The notes beneath the pieces are model-generated. The model did no database searches, had not been told where the DNA came from, and saw nothing but the letters and a program-made list of their open reading frames with translations. Shown here one piece after another: positions 9,117 to 18,238 of a stretch of DNA of 64,000 bases. Position 1 is the stretch's first letter. The number at the start of each line of letters is the position of its first letter. The stretch is from Pseudomonas kribbensis. Its GTDB lineage: Bacteria > Pseudomonadota > Gammaproteobacteria > Pseudomonadales > Pseudomonadaceae. Made by a program: the position numbers and the translations under genes. The DNA lies in the NCBI RefSeq assembly GCF_003352185.1, contig NZ_CP029608.1:4626001-4690000 (forward strand), read 5' to 3'.

Positions 9117-10337
9117 ATGCGCCGCGTCGTTATCACTGGTCTGGGCATCGTTTCGTGCCTGGGCAATGACAAAGAGACCGTCTCCGCTAACCTGCGTGCA
9201 AGCCGCCCTGGCATCCGGTTCAACCCGGAATATGCCGAAATGGGTCTGCGTAGCCAGGTTTCCGGCTCCATCGACCTCAACCTTGAAGAACTGATCGATC
9301 GCAAGATCTATCGTTTCGTCGGCCACGCAGCGGCTTACGCCTACCTGGCCATGAAAGACGCCATCACCGATTCCGGTCTGACCGAAGAGCAGGTGTCCAA
9401 CCCGCGTACCGGTCTGATCGCCGGTTCCGGCGGTGCGTCGACCCTGAACCAGATGGAAGCGCTGGACATCCTGCGCGAGAAAGGCGTCAAGCGCGTCGGC
9501 CCATACCGTGTAACGCGGACCATGAGCAGCACCGTTTCGGCGTGCCTGGCCACTCCGTTCAAGATCAAGGGCCTGAACTACTCCATCGCCTCTGCCTGCG
9601 CCACAAGTGCTCACTGCATCGGTACCGCCATGGAACAGATCCAGATGGGCAAGCAGGACATCGTGTTCGCCGGTGGCGGTGAAGAGGAGCACTGGAGCCA
9701 GTCGTTCCTGTTCGACGCAATGGGCGCCCTGTCCAGCAAGCGCAACTGCACCCCGGAAAAAGCCTCCCGCGCCTACGATGCCGACCGTGACGGTTTCGTC
9801 ATCGCCGGCGGTGGCGGCATGGTCGTGGTCGAGGAGCTGGAACACGCTCTGGCCCGTGGCGCGAAGATCTACGCGGAAATCGTCGGCTACGGCGCGACCT
9901 CCGATGGCTACGACATGGTGGCTCCAAGCGGCGAAGGCGCCATCCGCTGCATGCAGCAGGCGCTGTCCACCGTCGACACCCCGATCGACTACCTGAACAC
10001 CCACGGCACTTCGACTCCGGTCGGCGACGTCGCGGAAATGAAAGGTGTGCGTGAAGTGTTCGGCGACAAGGCCCCGGCCATCAGCTCCACCAAGAGCCTG
10101 TCGGGTCACTCCCTGGGCGCCGCCGGCGTTCACGAAGCGATCTACTGCATGCTGATGATGGAAGGCAACTTCATCGCCGGTTCCGCCAACATCGACAAAC
10201 TGGACCCTGAAGTGGCCGATCTGCCGGTGCTGACCAAGACCCGCGAGAACGCCACCATCAACACCGTGATGAGCAACAGCTTCGGCTTCGGTGGCACCAA
10301 CGCCACCCTCGTGCTGAAGCGCTGGGAAGGCAAGTAA
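9117..10337 (+). CDS. fabB: beta-ketoacyl-ACP synthase I FabB
   Basis: FabB condenses acyl-ACP with malonyl-ACP and is needed to elongate the cis-unsaturated intermediates made by FabA. It has 406 residues. The nucleophile is Cys161 in [14 protein letters not shown]. The two catalytic histidines fall in [11 protein letters not shown] and [14 protein letters not shown], and the C-terminal [17 protein letters not shown] is the family signature. The start is 11 bases after the fabA stop. A strong intrinsic terminator follows, closing the operon. Confidence 0.98.
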   Translation: MRRVVITGLGIVSCLGNDKETVSANLRASRPGIRFNPEYAEMGLRSQVSGSIDLNLEELIDRKIYRFVGHAAAYAYLAMKDAITDSGLTEEQVSNPRTGLIAGSGGASTLNQMEALDILREKGVKRVGPYRVTRTMSSTVSACLATPFKIKGLNYSIASACATSAHCIGTAMEQIQMGKQDIVFAGGGEEEHWSQSFLFDAMGALSSKRNCTPEKASRAYDADRDGFVIAGGGGMVVVEELEHALARGAKIYAEIVGYGATSDGYDMVAPSGEGAIRCMQQALSTVDTPIDYLNTHGTSTPVGDVAEMKGVREVFGDKAPAISSTKSLSGHSLGAAGVHEAIYCMLMMEGNFIAGSANIDKLDPEVADLPVLTKTRENATINTVMSNSFGFGGTNATLVLKRWEGK

Positions 10338-10362
10338 TTCCCTTCCGCTGAGCCGCACATGA

Positions 10363-10393
10363 AAACGCCCCGACTGGTTCGGGGCGTTTTTTT
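10363..10393 (+). terminator. intrinsic terminator of fabAB
   Basis: Stem AACGCCCCG / CGGGGCGTT with loop ACTGGTT, followed by a T-run, 25 bases after the fabB stop. Confidence 0.93.
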
Positions 10394-10611
10394 GCCCGGA
10401 GAAAAGCATTTTCAGCAGCGCCAAGATGAAACGTTTGTCATGCAACTTACTGCCCTGCGACTGAATGTCGCGGATTCAGCGGGCTCCAGCGCTGTTGCAG
10501 ATTTCGCAAGAATACATTGCACAAATCGAGCGTTTACTTAGCAGGCTAACAAATTTTATAAAAGAGTCCTGCACACGCCTTGCTGCAGATAACAGAGATT
10601 GGAGCTAGCAG

Positions 10612-10800
10612 ATGACTGTAAAAGTAACTGAACGCGACGATTCACACATGTCCCATGAAGGCGTAGCCGCCGGCGTACGGATCTGGGATGTGCATCAACA
10701 AGACTTGCTGGTCGGCATGTTCCACAACGAGATCGACGCCCACAACTACAAGGCCGAACTGGAACTGCAAGAACAGAAACGCGAAATGTCGGCCGGTTGA
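10612..10800 (+). CDS. small conserved hypothetical protein
   Basis: This 62-residue acidic, soluble protein (RIWDVHQQDLLVGMFHNEIDAHNYKAELE) has no signal peptide or membrane segment. The ATG at 10612 follows GGAGCTAGC. Codon use is like its neighbours. A 274-base upstream spacer with a possible -10 (TATAAA near 10557) and an immediate terminator suggest a stand-alone transcript. I recall similar short proteins in other pseudomonads but know of no assigned function. Confidence 0.72.
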   Translation: MTVKVTERDDSHMSHEGVAAGVRIWDVHQQDLLVGMFHNEIDAHNYKAELELQEQKREMSAG

Positions 10801-10817
10801 GCCTGCATGACGGACCA

Positions 10818-10857
10818 AGCGCCTGCCCGGCCAGTCACCGCGGCAGGCGCTTTTTTT
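10818..10857 (+). terminator. intrinsic terminator after the 62-residue gene
   Basis: Arms AGCGCCTGCC and GGCAGGCGCT flank a 14-base loop, followed by seven T's. The convergent nitrilase-like gene ends exactly at the T-run (10857). Confidence 0.9.
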
Positions 10858-11807
10858 CAGGTCAGCTCAAATGTCGCCAAATGCAGAGTGTCTTCGATGA
10901 TCATCGCAGGCAACAAACCAGTAATTCTCCCGGCCTGCACCTCGGCAAATTCGCAACTGCCCTCCCCCATCCCGTCGTTCCTGACAGCAAACCGCACAGT
11001 GTCCGGATAACGCAGACCGTCTTCGAACGGCATGCCACAGGCAATCAGGAAGTCGACTTTCGAATCGATGCTTTCCAACTCCCGATCGCGCTCACCCAAC
11101 TCTAGCGCGGCATAGTCCAAACATACATTGATACTGAAAGGGCACTGTTTGATCAATGCATTTGAAAAACGCGCACCATAACCGTAAGCCGAGTTATGTT
11201 CAGCCAGCGTTGAGCTGAGTTGTTTAACTTTGATTTGTACATTGCCTGAAAGATTGAAATACCAATGTTCGGCATCACTGCCTTCATATTTCCCAAAATC
11301 AATGCCGGAAACATAACGCTTCGGCCACATCGATATTTCCGGCAGACCGTCGCTGCGAAATGCGAAGTTACTCGTTGCCAACACATAGTTGATGGCATCG
11401 AAACAAGCGTCCTTGCCCTCGCCCACCTTCACCAGAGTGGCACAGGTTCCCGCCAGCAAGACAACCTTGCCGAAGTACTCTTGTCGCAGCCAGTCCATCA
11501 GCTTTTCCATGCACCGGGGCATCAGCTCCATGCAGACCCTACTGAGCTCCAATAGCTCCTCTTCACGCTCTGCGCTGCTCCACGGGACGTTCCAGAAAAA
11601 CTCGGGTAACGTGAAGAACAGACAGGCATTGTCCGGGCCAAGATCGTTTGCTGTTCTGGCAGCCATTTCCAGCCTGTCACTGACAAACTGCACTCTCCGA
11701 TCCAGTTCCTGGCTCACGTAGTCCGTCATCGACTGGCCCGCTTTGCGCGCCCAAGAAAACTCGGAGTGGAACGTCGGTTGTTGCAGTGAAACAATGGTAA
11801 TCAACAT
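10857..11807 (-). CDS. putative nitrilase-superfamily (carbon-nitrogen hydrolase) protein
   Basis: This 316-residue protein shows what look like the three nitrilase active-site motifs in order: Glu69 in FFTLPEFFW, Lys163 in WPKRYVSGIDF, and Cys229 in NVCLDYA. The last is followed by VDFLIACGMP, where the family has a strand and loop. If correct, it would hydrolyse an amide or nitrile or transfer an acyl group; the substrate is unknown. The sequence is diverged, so this is motif-based inference. Its base composition is less GC-rich than the flanking core genes, and the 230 bases upstream are AT-rich, suggesting acquired DNA. No signal peptide. It is monocistronic, convergent with the 62-residue gene. 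Confidence 0.6.
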   Translation of the reverse strand: MLITIVSLQQPTFHSEFSWARKAGQSMTDYVSQELDRRVQFVSDRLEMAARTANDLGPDNACLFFTLPEFFWNVPWSSAEREEELLELSRVCMELMPRCMEKLMDWLRQEYFGKVVLLAGTCATLVKVGEGKDACFDAINYVLATSNFAFRSDGLPEISMWPKRYVSGIDFGKYEGSDAEHWYFNLSGNVQIKVKQLSSTLAEHNSAYGYGARFSNALIKQCPFSINVCLDYAALELGERDRELESIDSKVDFLIACGMPFEDGLRYPDTVRFAVRNDGMGEGSCEFAEVQAGRITGLLPAMIIEDTLHLATFELT

Positions 11808-11930
11808 GCAATAGTCTCGAATAAATTAAGTCGGCAAATATCCTCCTGATGAACACATGAATAATTAATAAAATCCAGATAGCGACAATCATCGCCAGCA
11901 AACGATTATAAAATATTTAAAAGGCACAAA

Positions 11931-11970
11931 AAGAAGAACCCGAAAGAGCGTATCCAACCACTCTTTCGGG
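11931..11970 (-). terminator. intrinsic terminator of the DUF2058 gene
   Basis: Arms CCCGAAAGAG (11939-11948) and CTCTTTCGGG (11961-11970). Read on the minus strand the hairpin is followed by a T-rich stretch (TTCTTCTTTTTG), 68 bases past the DUF2058 stop. Confidence 0.85.
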
Positions 11971-12037
11971 CTCAAGGTGTTTTATAAACTGAAGTACTAA
12001 CAAATGTGTTGGCAACGACAGTTTTATATTGAGGTGA

Positions 12038-12580
12038 TTACCACATCAGATCATCAGGGATCACATAGGCCGCGTACGGATCATCCTCGGCACTCACCTC
12101 TTCGACCTTCTCGTTGAGCTGCACGATGCGCTGTGGATCGCGCTCCTGAATCTTCAGGGCCGCCTCACGAGGAATCACTTCGTAGCCGCCGGCATGGTGC
12201 ACGATTGCCAGCGAGCCGCTGCTGAGCTTGTTGCGCATCAGCGTGTTGACGGAGATGCGCTTGACCTTCTTGTCGTCAACGAAGTTGTAGTAGTCCTCGG
12301 TGGTCAGCTTCGGCAGACGCGAGACTTCGATCAACTGCTTGACCTGCGCAGCCCGGGCCTTGGCCTCGGCCTTCTCCTGCTGCTGACGGTTCAGCTCCTG
12401 GTCACGCTTGACCTTCTCGGCCTGAGCTTCCTGGGCAGCGCGCTGCTGGGAGTCATCCAGTTCGATCTGACCCTTGTGGGCCAGACGCTGTTGCTTCTGT
12501 TTGTCCTTGCTGACCTGTTTGGCCTGCTTTTGGTTGACCAGTCCTGCCTTGAGCAACTGGTCGCGAAGGGAAAGGCTCAT
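12038..12580 (-). CDS. DUF2058 domain protein (YaiL-like)
   Basis: This 180-residue protein resembles the DUF2058/YaiL family, described as nucleoid- or polysaccharide-associated but without an established role. The N-terminal half is a long, highly charged Gln/Lys/Ala-rich helix (about residues 15-95, probable coiled coil). The compact C-terminal domain starts at LPKLTTEDYYNFVDDKKVKRI and ends VIPDDLMW. It lies 26 bases downstream of mazG and probably ends the relA-mazG transcript, with a terminator beyond it. The position matches PAO1, where this gene is near mazG. Confidence 0.85.
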   Translation of the reverse strand: MSLSLRDQLLKAGLVNQKQAKQVSKDKQKQQRLAHKGQIELDDSQQRAAQEAQAEKVKRDQELNRQQQEKAEAKARAAQVKQLIEVSRLPKLTTEDYYNFVDDKKVKRISVNTLMRNKLSSGSLAIVHHAGGYEVIPREAALKIQERDPQRIVQLNEKVEEVSAEDDPYAAYVIPDDLMW

Positions 12581-12606
12581 TGATGCTTACTCACTTGGGC
12601 AACGGC

Positions 12607-13449
12607 TCAGCCGCAGCTGGGCAAATTCTTTTCCTGACGTTTGGCTTCGCCCCACAGGGCGTCCAACTCTTCGAGGGTGCAATCTTCTATGGGTCGGTGG
12701 GTGTCGCGCAATGCCTGTTCGATAAAACGGAAGCGTCGTTCGAACTTGCCATTGGCGCCACGCAGTGCGGTTTCCGGATCGACCTTCAGATGCCGGGCCA
12801 GATTGACCACCGAAAACAGCAGATCGCCGATCTCGTCGGCCACCGCTTGCGGGTCATTCTCGGACATGGCTTCGAGCACTTCATCGAGCTCCTCGCGCAC
12901 CTTGTCCAGCACCGGCAGGGCATCCGGCCAGTCGAAACCGACCTGCCCTGCGCGCTTCTGCAACTTGGCCGAACGGGACAAGGCCGGCAATGCGGTGGGC
13001 ACATCGTCGAGCAGTGACAGTTGCTGCGGCTCGGCGGATTTCTCGGCACGCTCTTCGGCCTTGATCTCCTCCCAGCGCTGCTTGACCTGCTCTTCGTTCA
13101 GGCGCGGCACGTCCAGTGGCGCATACAGATCGCCGGTGGGGAATACATGCGGGTGACGACGAATCAGCTTGCGGGTGATGCTGTCGACCACCCCGGCAAA
13201 TTCGAACCGCCCTTCTTCCCGCGCCAGCTGGCTGTAATACACCACCTGAAACAGCAGATCGCCCAACTCGCCCTGCAAGTGATCGAAGTCGCCGCGCTCG
13301 ATGGCGTCGGCGACTTCGTAGGCTTCCTCGAGGGTATGCGGGACGATGGTCGCGTAAGTCTGCTTGATGTCCCACGGGCAGCCGTACTGCGGATCCCGCA
13401 GACGGTTCATCAGGTGCAACAGGTCTTCAAGGCTGTAGGTCGGTTTCAT
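12607..13449 (-). CDS. mazG: nucleoside triphosphate pyrophosphohydrolase MazG
   Basis: MazG hydrolyses (d)NTPs to monophosphates and pyrophosphate, and in E. coli lowers ppGpp-related stress. The 280-residue protein contains two MazG modules. The first has CPWDIKQTY and the metal-binding EEAYEVADAIERGD near residues 38-51. The second has EELDEVLEAMSENDPQAVADEIGDLLF, the catalytically active type. Its start overlaps the relA stop by 4 bases (ATGA), so it is translationally coupled to the (p)ppGpp synthetase. It is slightly longer than the E. coli protein because of the linker between modules. Confidence 0.95.
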   Translation of the reverse strand: MKPTYSLEDLLHLMNRLRDPQYGCPWDIKQTYATIVPHTLEEAYEVADAIERGDFDHLQGELGDLLFQVVYYSQLAREEGRFEFAGVVDSITRKLIRRHPHVFPTGDLYAPLDVPRLNEEQVKQRWEEIKAEERAEKSAEPQQLSLLDDVPTALPALSRSAKLQKRAGQVGFDWPDALPVLDKVREELDEVLEAMSENDPQAVADEIGDLLFSVVNLARHLKVDPETALRGANGKFERRFRFIEQALRDTHRPIEDCTLEELDALWGEAKRQEKNLPSCG

Positions 13450-15689
13450 GGAGTCCGGTTACGCCGCGTCTCGATGATGTTCGGCAACTGGGAAATCCGC
13501 CCCAGCAACCGGCCCAGTGCATCCAGCCCCGGAATCTCGATGGTCAGGGACATCAGCGCCGTGTTGTCCTCCTTGTTCGAGCGGGTGTTGACCGCCAGCA
13601 CGTTGATCCGCTCGTTGAGCAGCACCTGCGAAACGTCACGCAGCAGACCGGAACGGTCGTAGGCGCGGATGACGATGTCCACCGGATAGGTGAGCACCGG
13701 CACCGGGCCCCAGCTGACCTGGATGATCCGCTCCGGCTCGCGTCCGGCCAGTTGCAGCACCGAGGCGCAGTCCTGACGGTGAATGCTCACGCCGCGCCCT
13801 TGAGTGATGTAACCGACGATCGCATCGCCCGGCAACGGCTGGCAGCAGCCGGCCATCTGGGTCATCAGGTTGCCGACGCCCTGGATCTGGATGTCGCCGC
13901 GCTTGCCCGGCTTGTAGCCGGTGGCCTTGCGCGGGATCAGTTCCAGCTGTTCGTTGCCGCGCTCCGGCTCGACCAGTTGTTGCGCCAGGTTGACCAGTTG
14001 TGCCAGACGCAGGTCGCCGGCCCCGAGGGCGGCGAACATGTCTTCGGCGGTTTTCATGTTGGCCTTGTCGGCCAGCTTGTCGAAATCCACCGCCGGCAGA
14101 CCGAGGCGATTGAGCTCGCGCTCGATCAGGGTCTTGCCCGCCGCGACGTTCTGGTCGCGAGCCTGCAGCTTGAACCAGTGAACGATCTTCGCCCGCGCCC
14201 GGGACGTGGTGACGTAACCGAGGTTCGGGTTCAGCCAGTCGCGGCTCGGCGTGCCGTGCTTGCTGGTGATGATCTCGACCTGCTCACCGGTCTGCAGACT
14301 GTAGTTGAGCGGCACGATGCGCCCGTTGATCTTCGCGCCACGGCAGTTGTGACCGATTTCGGTGTGCACGCGGTAGGCGAAGTCCAGCGGCGTCGCGCCC
14401 TTAGGCAAGTCGATGGCGTGACCGTCCGGGGTGAAGATATAGACCCGGTCCGGTTCGATATCGACCCGCAGCTGTTCGGCCAGGCCGCCGATGTCGCCCA
14501 GTTCTTCGTGCCACTCGAGCACCTGACGCAGCCAGGAGATTTTCTCTTCGTAGTGGTTCGAGCCGGATTTGACGTCGGTGCCCTTGTAGCGCCAGTGCGC
14601 GCAGACGCCGAGCTCGGCTTCTTCATGCATCGAATGGGTACGGATCTGGACTTCCAGCACCTTGCCTTCCGGGCCGATCACCGCCGTGTGCAGCGAGCGG
14701 TAGCCGTTCTCTTTCGGGTTGGCGATGTAGTCGTCGAACTCTTTCGGGATGTGCCGCCACAGGGTGTGGACGATGCCGAGCGCGGTGTAGCAGTCGCGCA
14801 TTTCCGGCACCAGCACGCGCACCGCACGCACGTCATAGATCTGGCTGAACTCCAGACCTTTGCGCTGCATTTTGCGCCAGATCGAATAGATGTGTTTGGC
14901 CCGGCCGCTGATGTCGGCGTCGACGCCGGTGGCCTGCAATTCGTCCTTGAGCTGGGTCATCACATCGGCGATGAAACGCTCACGGTCGAGCCGCCGCTCG
15001 TGCAGCAACTTGGCGATCTGTTTGTATTGGTCGGGTTCCAGGTAACGGAAGGACAAGTCCTCCAGCTCCCATTTGATATGACCGATGCCGAGACGGTGAG
15101 CCAACGGCGCATAGATGTCGAAGACTTCCCGGGCGACCCGGTTGCGCTTCTCGTCATCGGCGGTTTTCACCGCACGAATCGCACAGGTGCGCTCGGCGAG
15201 TTTGATCAGCGCGACGCGTACGTCGTCGACCATCGCCACCAGCATCTTGCGCAGGTTTTCCACCTGGCCCTGGGTGCCCATCACCATCGACTGGCGCGGG
15301 CTGAGACTGGCACTGATCGCCGCCATGCGCTGCACGCCGTCAATCAGTTTGGCGACCACCGGGCCGAAGCGCTGGCTGACCGCTGCCAGTTCGATCTGGC
15401 CTTCACGCACGCCACGGTAAAGCACCGCCGCGACCAGCGAATCCTGATCGAGCTTGAGGTCGGCGAGAATCTCTGCGATCTCAAGGCCGGTGCTGAAGCT
15501 GCCGCTGCCTTCGGACCAGAGATTCTTCGCCGCGTTGGACTGTTGCTCGGCCTGTCGAGCGTACTCACAGGCCTCCTTCAAGGCTTCGCGATCCAGTGCC
15601 AGATCGACACTGACCGCATGATCGAGCCAAGCCTCGAGATTGATACTGCCGTCGGTGTTGATCGGCTGGTGTGCTCTCACCTGTACCAT
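13446..15689 (-). CDS. relA: GTP pyrophosphokinase RelA
   Basis: RelA makes (p)ppGpp on stalled ribosomes. The 747-residue protein has an N-terminal pseudo-hydrolase domain in which the HD/ED catalytic residues are not seen (YRGVREGQIELAA), then the synthetase domain (VRVLVPEMRDCYTALG, ENGYRSLHTAVIGPEG). These are followed by TGS (VYIFTPDGHAIDLPKGATPLDFAYRVHTEIGH), zinc-finger/conserved-Cys (MAGCCQPLPGD) and ACT domains. The lack of an HD motif marks it as RelA rather than SpoT. The ATG is at 15687-15689, and mazG follows with overlap. rlmD lies upstream in the same direction, 124 bases away. Confidence 0.97.
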   Translation of the reverse strand: MVQVRAHQPINTDGSINLEAWLDHAVSVDLALDREALKEACEYARQAEQQSNAAKNLWSEGSGSFSTGLEIAEILADLKLDQDSLVAAVLYRGVREGQIELAAVSQRFGPVVAKLIDGVQRMAAISASLSPRQSMVMGTQGQVENLRKMLVAMVDDVRVALIKLAERTCAIRAVKTADDEKRNRVAREVFDIYAPLAHRLGIGHIKWELEDLSFRYLEPDQYKQIAKLLHERRLDRERFIADVMTQLKDELQATGVDADISGRAKHIYSIWRKMQRKGLEFSQIYDVRAVRVLVPEMRDCYTALGIVHTLWRHIPKEFDDYIANPKENGYRSLHTAVIGPEGKVLEVQIRTHSMHEEAELGVCAHWRYKGTDVKSGSNHYEEKISWLRQVLEWHEELGDIGGLAEQLRVDIEPDRVYIFTPDGHAIDLPKGATPLDFAYRVHTEIGHNCRGAKINGRIVPLNYSLQTGEQVEIITSKHGTPSRDWLNPNLGYVTTSRARAKIVHWFKLQARDQNVAAGKTLIERELNRLGLPAVDFDKLADKANMKTAEDMFAALGAGDLRLAQLVNLAQQLVEPERGNEQLELIPRKATGYKPGKRGDIQIQGVGNLMTQMAGCCQPLPGDAIVGYITQGRGVSIHRQDCASVLQLAGREPERIIQVSWGPVPVLTYPVDIVIRAYDRSGLLRDVSQVLLNERINVLAVNTRSNKEDNTALMSLTIEIPGLDALGRLLGRISQLPNIIETRRNRTP

Positions 15690-15813
15690 CTTGCTTTACC
15701 TTCCCTACGACGCAGACTCAATGCGTCAAATCACTGACCTTGATTGCCCGTTCGCACTCGCGGGGCTAAGACGAGTGCTGCACAAGCGGATCAGTCGGAT
15801 CAGACGAGCCATC

Positions 15814-17166
15814 CTAGCTCGCTTCAAATAACGCCATGGCCTCGACATGTGCCGTCTGAGGAAACATATCGAGAATCCCGGCACGTTTTAACCGGTAGCC
15901 CTGCTTGATCAATTCGACCGTATCGCGCGCCAGAGTTGCAGGGTTGCACGACACATACACCAACCGCTCGGCACCCAGGGTCGCGAGCTTGCGCACCACC
16001 TCGAAAGCACCGTCACGCGGTGGGTCCAAGAGTACCGCAGAAAAGCCGTTTCCGATCCATTCGGCATCGGTCAAAGGCTGGGATAAATCGGCCTGAAAAA
16101 ACTTTGTGTTATGCAAATTGTTACTGGCAGCGTTGGCGGCGGCGCGATCGACCATGGTCTGCACACCTTCGACCGCCACCACTTCGCGCACGGTTTTGGC
16201 CAGCGGCAAGGCAAAGTTGCCAAGACCGCAGAACAGGTCGAGCACGCGCTCATCGGCAGTCGGTTTCAGCCAGTCCAGCGCCTGGGCGACCATCGCTTCG
16301 TTGACCCCGGCATTGACCTGAATGAAATCCCCCGGCCGCCAAGCCAGCTCCAGATCCCACTGCTCAAGGCGATAACCCAGCGACTGCGTAGCATCGACCG
16401 GCTGCGGTTCACCTTCGCCGTGCAGCCACAACTGCGCCTCATGGAAGGCGCAGAAATCCTTGAGGATCGTCAGATCGGCCTCGGACAGCGGCGCCATGTG
16501 ACGCAGCAGAACGGCCAAGGACGAGCCACTGAACAATTCCACATGCCCCAGCGCCTGAGGTTTGCTCAGGCGACGGAGCATCTCCGGCAGACGGGTCATG
16601 ATCGGCTGCAAGGGCTGTACCAGCACCGGGCATTCGCTGATCGCCACGATGTCCTGACTGCCGGCAGCGCGGAAACCGACTTCAAGGGTTTTGGCCTTGC
16701 TGTCCCAGCGCACGGCAATACGGGCGCGGCGACGGTAGCCGAATTCCGGACCGGTCAAGGGTGCAGCCCACTCTTCAGGTTCGACACCGGCGACTCGTGA
16801 AAGCTGCTCGGCGAGCATGCGCTGTTTCAGGGCAAGCTGTTCGCCGTGGGGCAAATGCTGAACGCTGCAACCGCCGCAACGCCCGGCGTGCTGACAAGCT
16901 GCCGGGCGACGCAATTCGCTGGCGGTGAACACACGCTCGGTGCGCGCCTCGACCACTTTGCCGTGGGCGCCAAGCACCCGCGCTTCGACTTCTTCACCCG
17001 CCAGGGCGCCGAGGACGAACCAGGTCTTGCCTTCAAAAAACGCGATGCCGCGACCGTCATTGGCCAGGCGCTCGATCTTCAAGCGCTGCTTTTTGCCGGT
17101 CGGGAGTTGCGGGGCCTTGCTGCCGCCGGTGGGCTGGAAGCGCAGGCCTCTCTCGTGCTTGGCCAT
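15814..17166 (-). CDS. rlmD: 23S rRNA (uracil1939-C5)-methyltransferase RlmD
   Basis: RlmD methylates U1939 of 23S rRNA using S-adenosylmethionine. The 450-residue protein has an N-terminal TRAM domain (residues 25-85). The [4Fe-4S] ligands Cys91, Cys97 and Cys100 are in [10 protein letters not shown], with a fourth Cys in ISECP. The SAM-binding [16 protein letters not shown] and the nucleophile Cys in [13 protein letters not shown] follow. Its ATG overlaps the cysM stop by one base (TGATG), so the two are cotranscribed. Confidence 0.96.
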   Translation of the reverse strand: MAKHERGLRFQPTGGSKAPQLPTGKKQRLKIERLANDGRGIAFFEGKTWFVLGALAGEEVEARVLGAHGKVVEARTERVFTASELRRPAACQHAGRCGGCSVQHLPHGEQLALKQRMLAEQLSRVAGVEPEEWAAPLTGPEFGYRRRARIAVRWDSKAKTLEVGFRAAGSQDIVAISECPVLVQPLQPIMTRLPEMLRRLSKPQALGHVELFSGSSLAVLLRHMAPLSEADLTILKDFCAFHEAQLWLHGEGEPQPVDATQSLGYRLEQWDLELAWRPGDFIQVNAGVNEAMVAQALDWLKPTADERVLDLFCGLGNFALPLAKTVREVVAVEGVQTMVDRAAANAASNNLHNTKFFQADLSQPLTDAEWIGNGFSAVLLDPPRDGAFEVVRKLATLGAERLVYVSCNPATLARDTVELIKQGYRLKRAGILDMFPQTAHVEAMALFEAS

Positions 17167-18068
17167 CAGTTGGCCGCGTCGAAAATGCCGGTCGACAGGT
17201 ATCGGTCGCCACGGTCACAGATGATCGCGACGATCACCGCGTTTTCAACTTCTTTGGACAGGCGCAGCATCGCTGCCACCGCACCGCCCGAGGACACACC
17301 GCAGAAGATGCCTTCTTCCCGGGCCAGACGACGGGTAACGTCTTCAGCTTCGCTTTGCGCCATGTCGACGATGCGGTCGACACGATCAGCCTGATAAATC
17401 TTCGGCAGGTATTCCTGCGGCCAGCGGCGGATGCCGGGAATGGCCGAGCCTTCCATCGGTTGCAGGCCGATGATCTGCACGCTGTCGCTCTGCTCTTTCA
17501 GGTAGCGCGACACGCCCATGATGGTCCCGGTGGTCCCCATGGAGCTGACGAAATGGGTAATGGTGCCCTGGGTCTGACGCCAGATTTCCGGACCGGTGGT
17601 GGTGTAGTGCGCTTCGGGATTGTCGCCGTTGGCGAACTGATCCAGCACCTTGCCACGACCTTCGGCCTCCATCCGCTGGGCCAGATCGCGAGCGCCTTCC
17701 ATGCCCTCTTCCTGGCTGACCAGAATCAGCTCCGCGCCGTAGGCGGTCATCGCCGCCTTGCGCTCGGCGCTGGAGTTGTCCGGCATGATCAGGATCATCT
17801 TGTAACCCTTGATCGCGGCAGCCATCGCCAATGCGATCCCGGTGTTGCCCGAGGTCGCTTCGATCAGCGTATCGCCGGCGTGGATCTGCCCGCGCAACTC
17901 GGCACGGGTGATCATCGACAGCGCCGGACGATCCTTCACCGAACCCGCAGGGTTGTTCCCTTCGAGCTTGAGCAATAGGGTGTTGCTGGTGACACCGGGC
18001 AGGCGCTGCAAACGCACCAGCGGCGTGTTGCCGACGCAATCGGCGATGGTTGGGTACTGCAAGGTCAT
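17166..18068 (-). CDS. cysM: cysteine synthase B CysM
   Basis: CysM is a PLP enzyme that forms cysteine (or S-sulfocysteine) from O-acetylserine. The ATG at 18066-18068 ([20 protein letters not shown]) gives 300 residues, the usual size; an upstream in-frame start would add 13 unconserved residues. The PLP-binding lysine is Lys45 in [11 protein letters not shown]. The phosphate-binding [12 protein letters not shown] and the C-terminal [11 protein letters not shown] loops are intact. It is the first gene of a cysM-rlmD unit. The neighbouring order (gacS, two-component pair, cysM, rlmD, relA) matches PAO1, except that pirA is missing. Confidence 0.95.
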   Translation of the reverse strand: MTLQYPTIADCVGNTPLVRLQRLPGVTSNTLLLKLEGNNPAGSVKDRPALSMITRAELRGQIHAGDTLIEATSGNTGIALAMAAAIKGYKMILIMPDNSSAERKAAMTAYGAELILVSQEEGMEGARDLAQRMEAEGRGKVLDQFANGDNPEAHYTTTGPEIWRQTQGTITHFVSSMGTTGTIMGVSRYLKEQSDSVQIIGLQPMEGSAIPGIRRWPQEYLPKIYQADRVDRIVDMAQSEAEDVTRRLAREEGIFCGVSSGGAVAAMLRLSKEVENAVIVAIICDRGDRYLSTGIFDAAN

Positions 18069-18173
18069 GGCGTTTTTCGCAATCCGGACAGCGGGGGCGC
18101 CTATCATACCGGCAAACCTGCGCGGCCCATATCACGCAAAGTGTGGTGCTTATGGTTTCTTGGAATAAGCAGT

Positions 18174-18226
18174 AAAAGTCGCGCCGTTGGTGCGGCTTTT
18201 TAAAGAGTGTCAGCAGTGCTGACACT
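18174..18226 (-). terminator. tandem hairpins, likely terminator downstream of the PirS-like kinase
   Basis: A perfect dyad, AGTGTCAGCA-G-TGCTGACACT (18206-18226), is followed on the minus strand by TTTAAAAAG. A second stem (GCCGCACC / GGCGCGAC, about 18178-18200) is followed by TTTTA. Both lie between the kinase gene and cysM. Confidence 0.65.
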
Positions 18227-18238
18227 TTCTTGTGCTGT

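Noticed and set aside
11677..11901. 74-codon frame starting with a hydrophobic segment
   Set aside because: It overlaps the 5' part of the nitrilase-like gene in another frame, has no ribosome binding site, and its hydrophobic start comes from AT-rich DNA.
13752..15737. 661-codon open frame antisense to relA
   Set aside because: RelA on the other strand is fully conserved; the reverse frame shows no family features.
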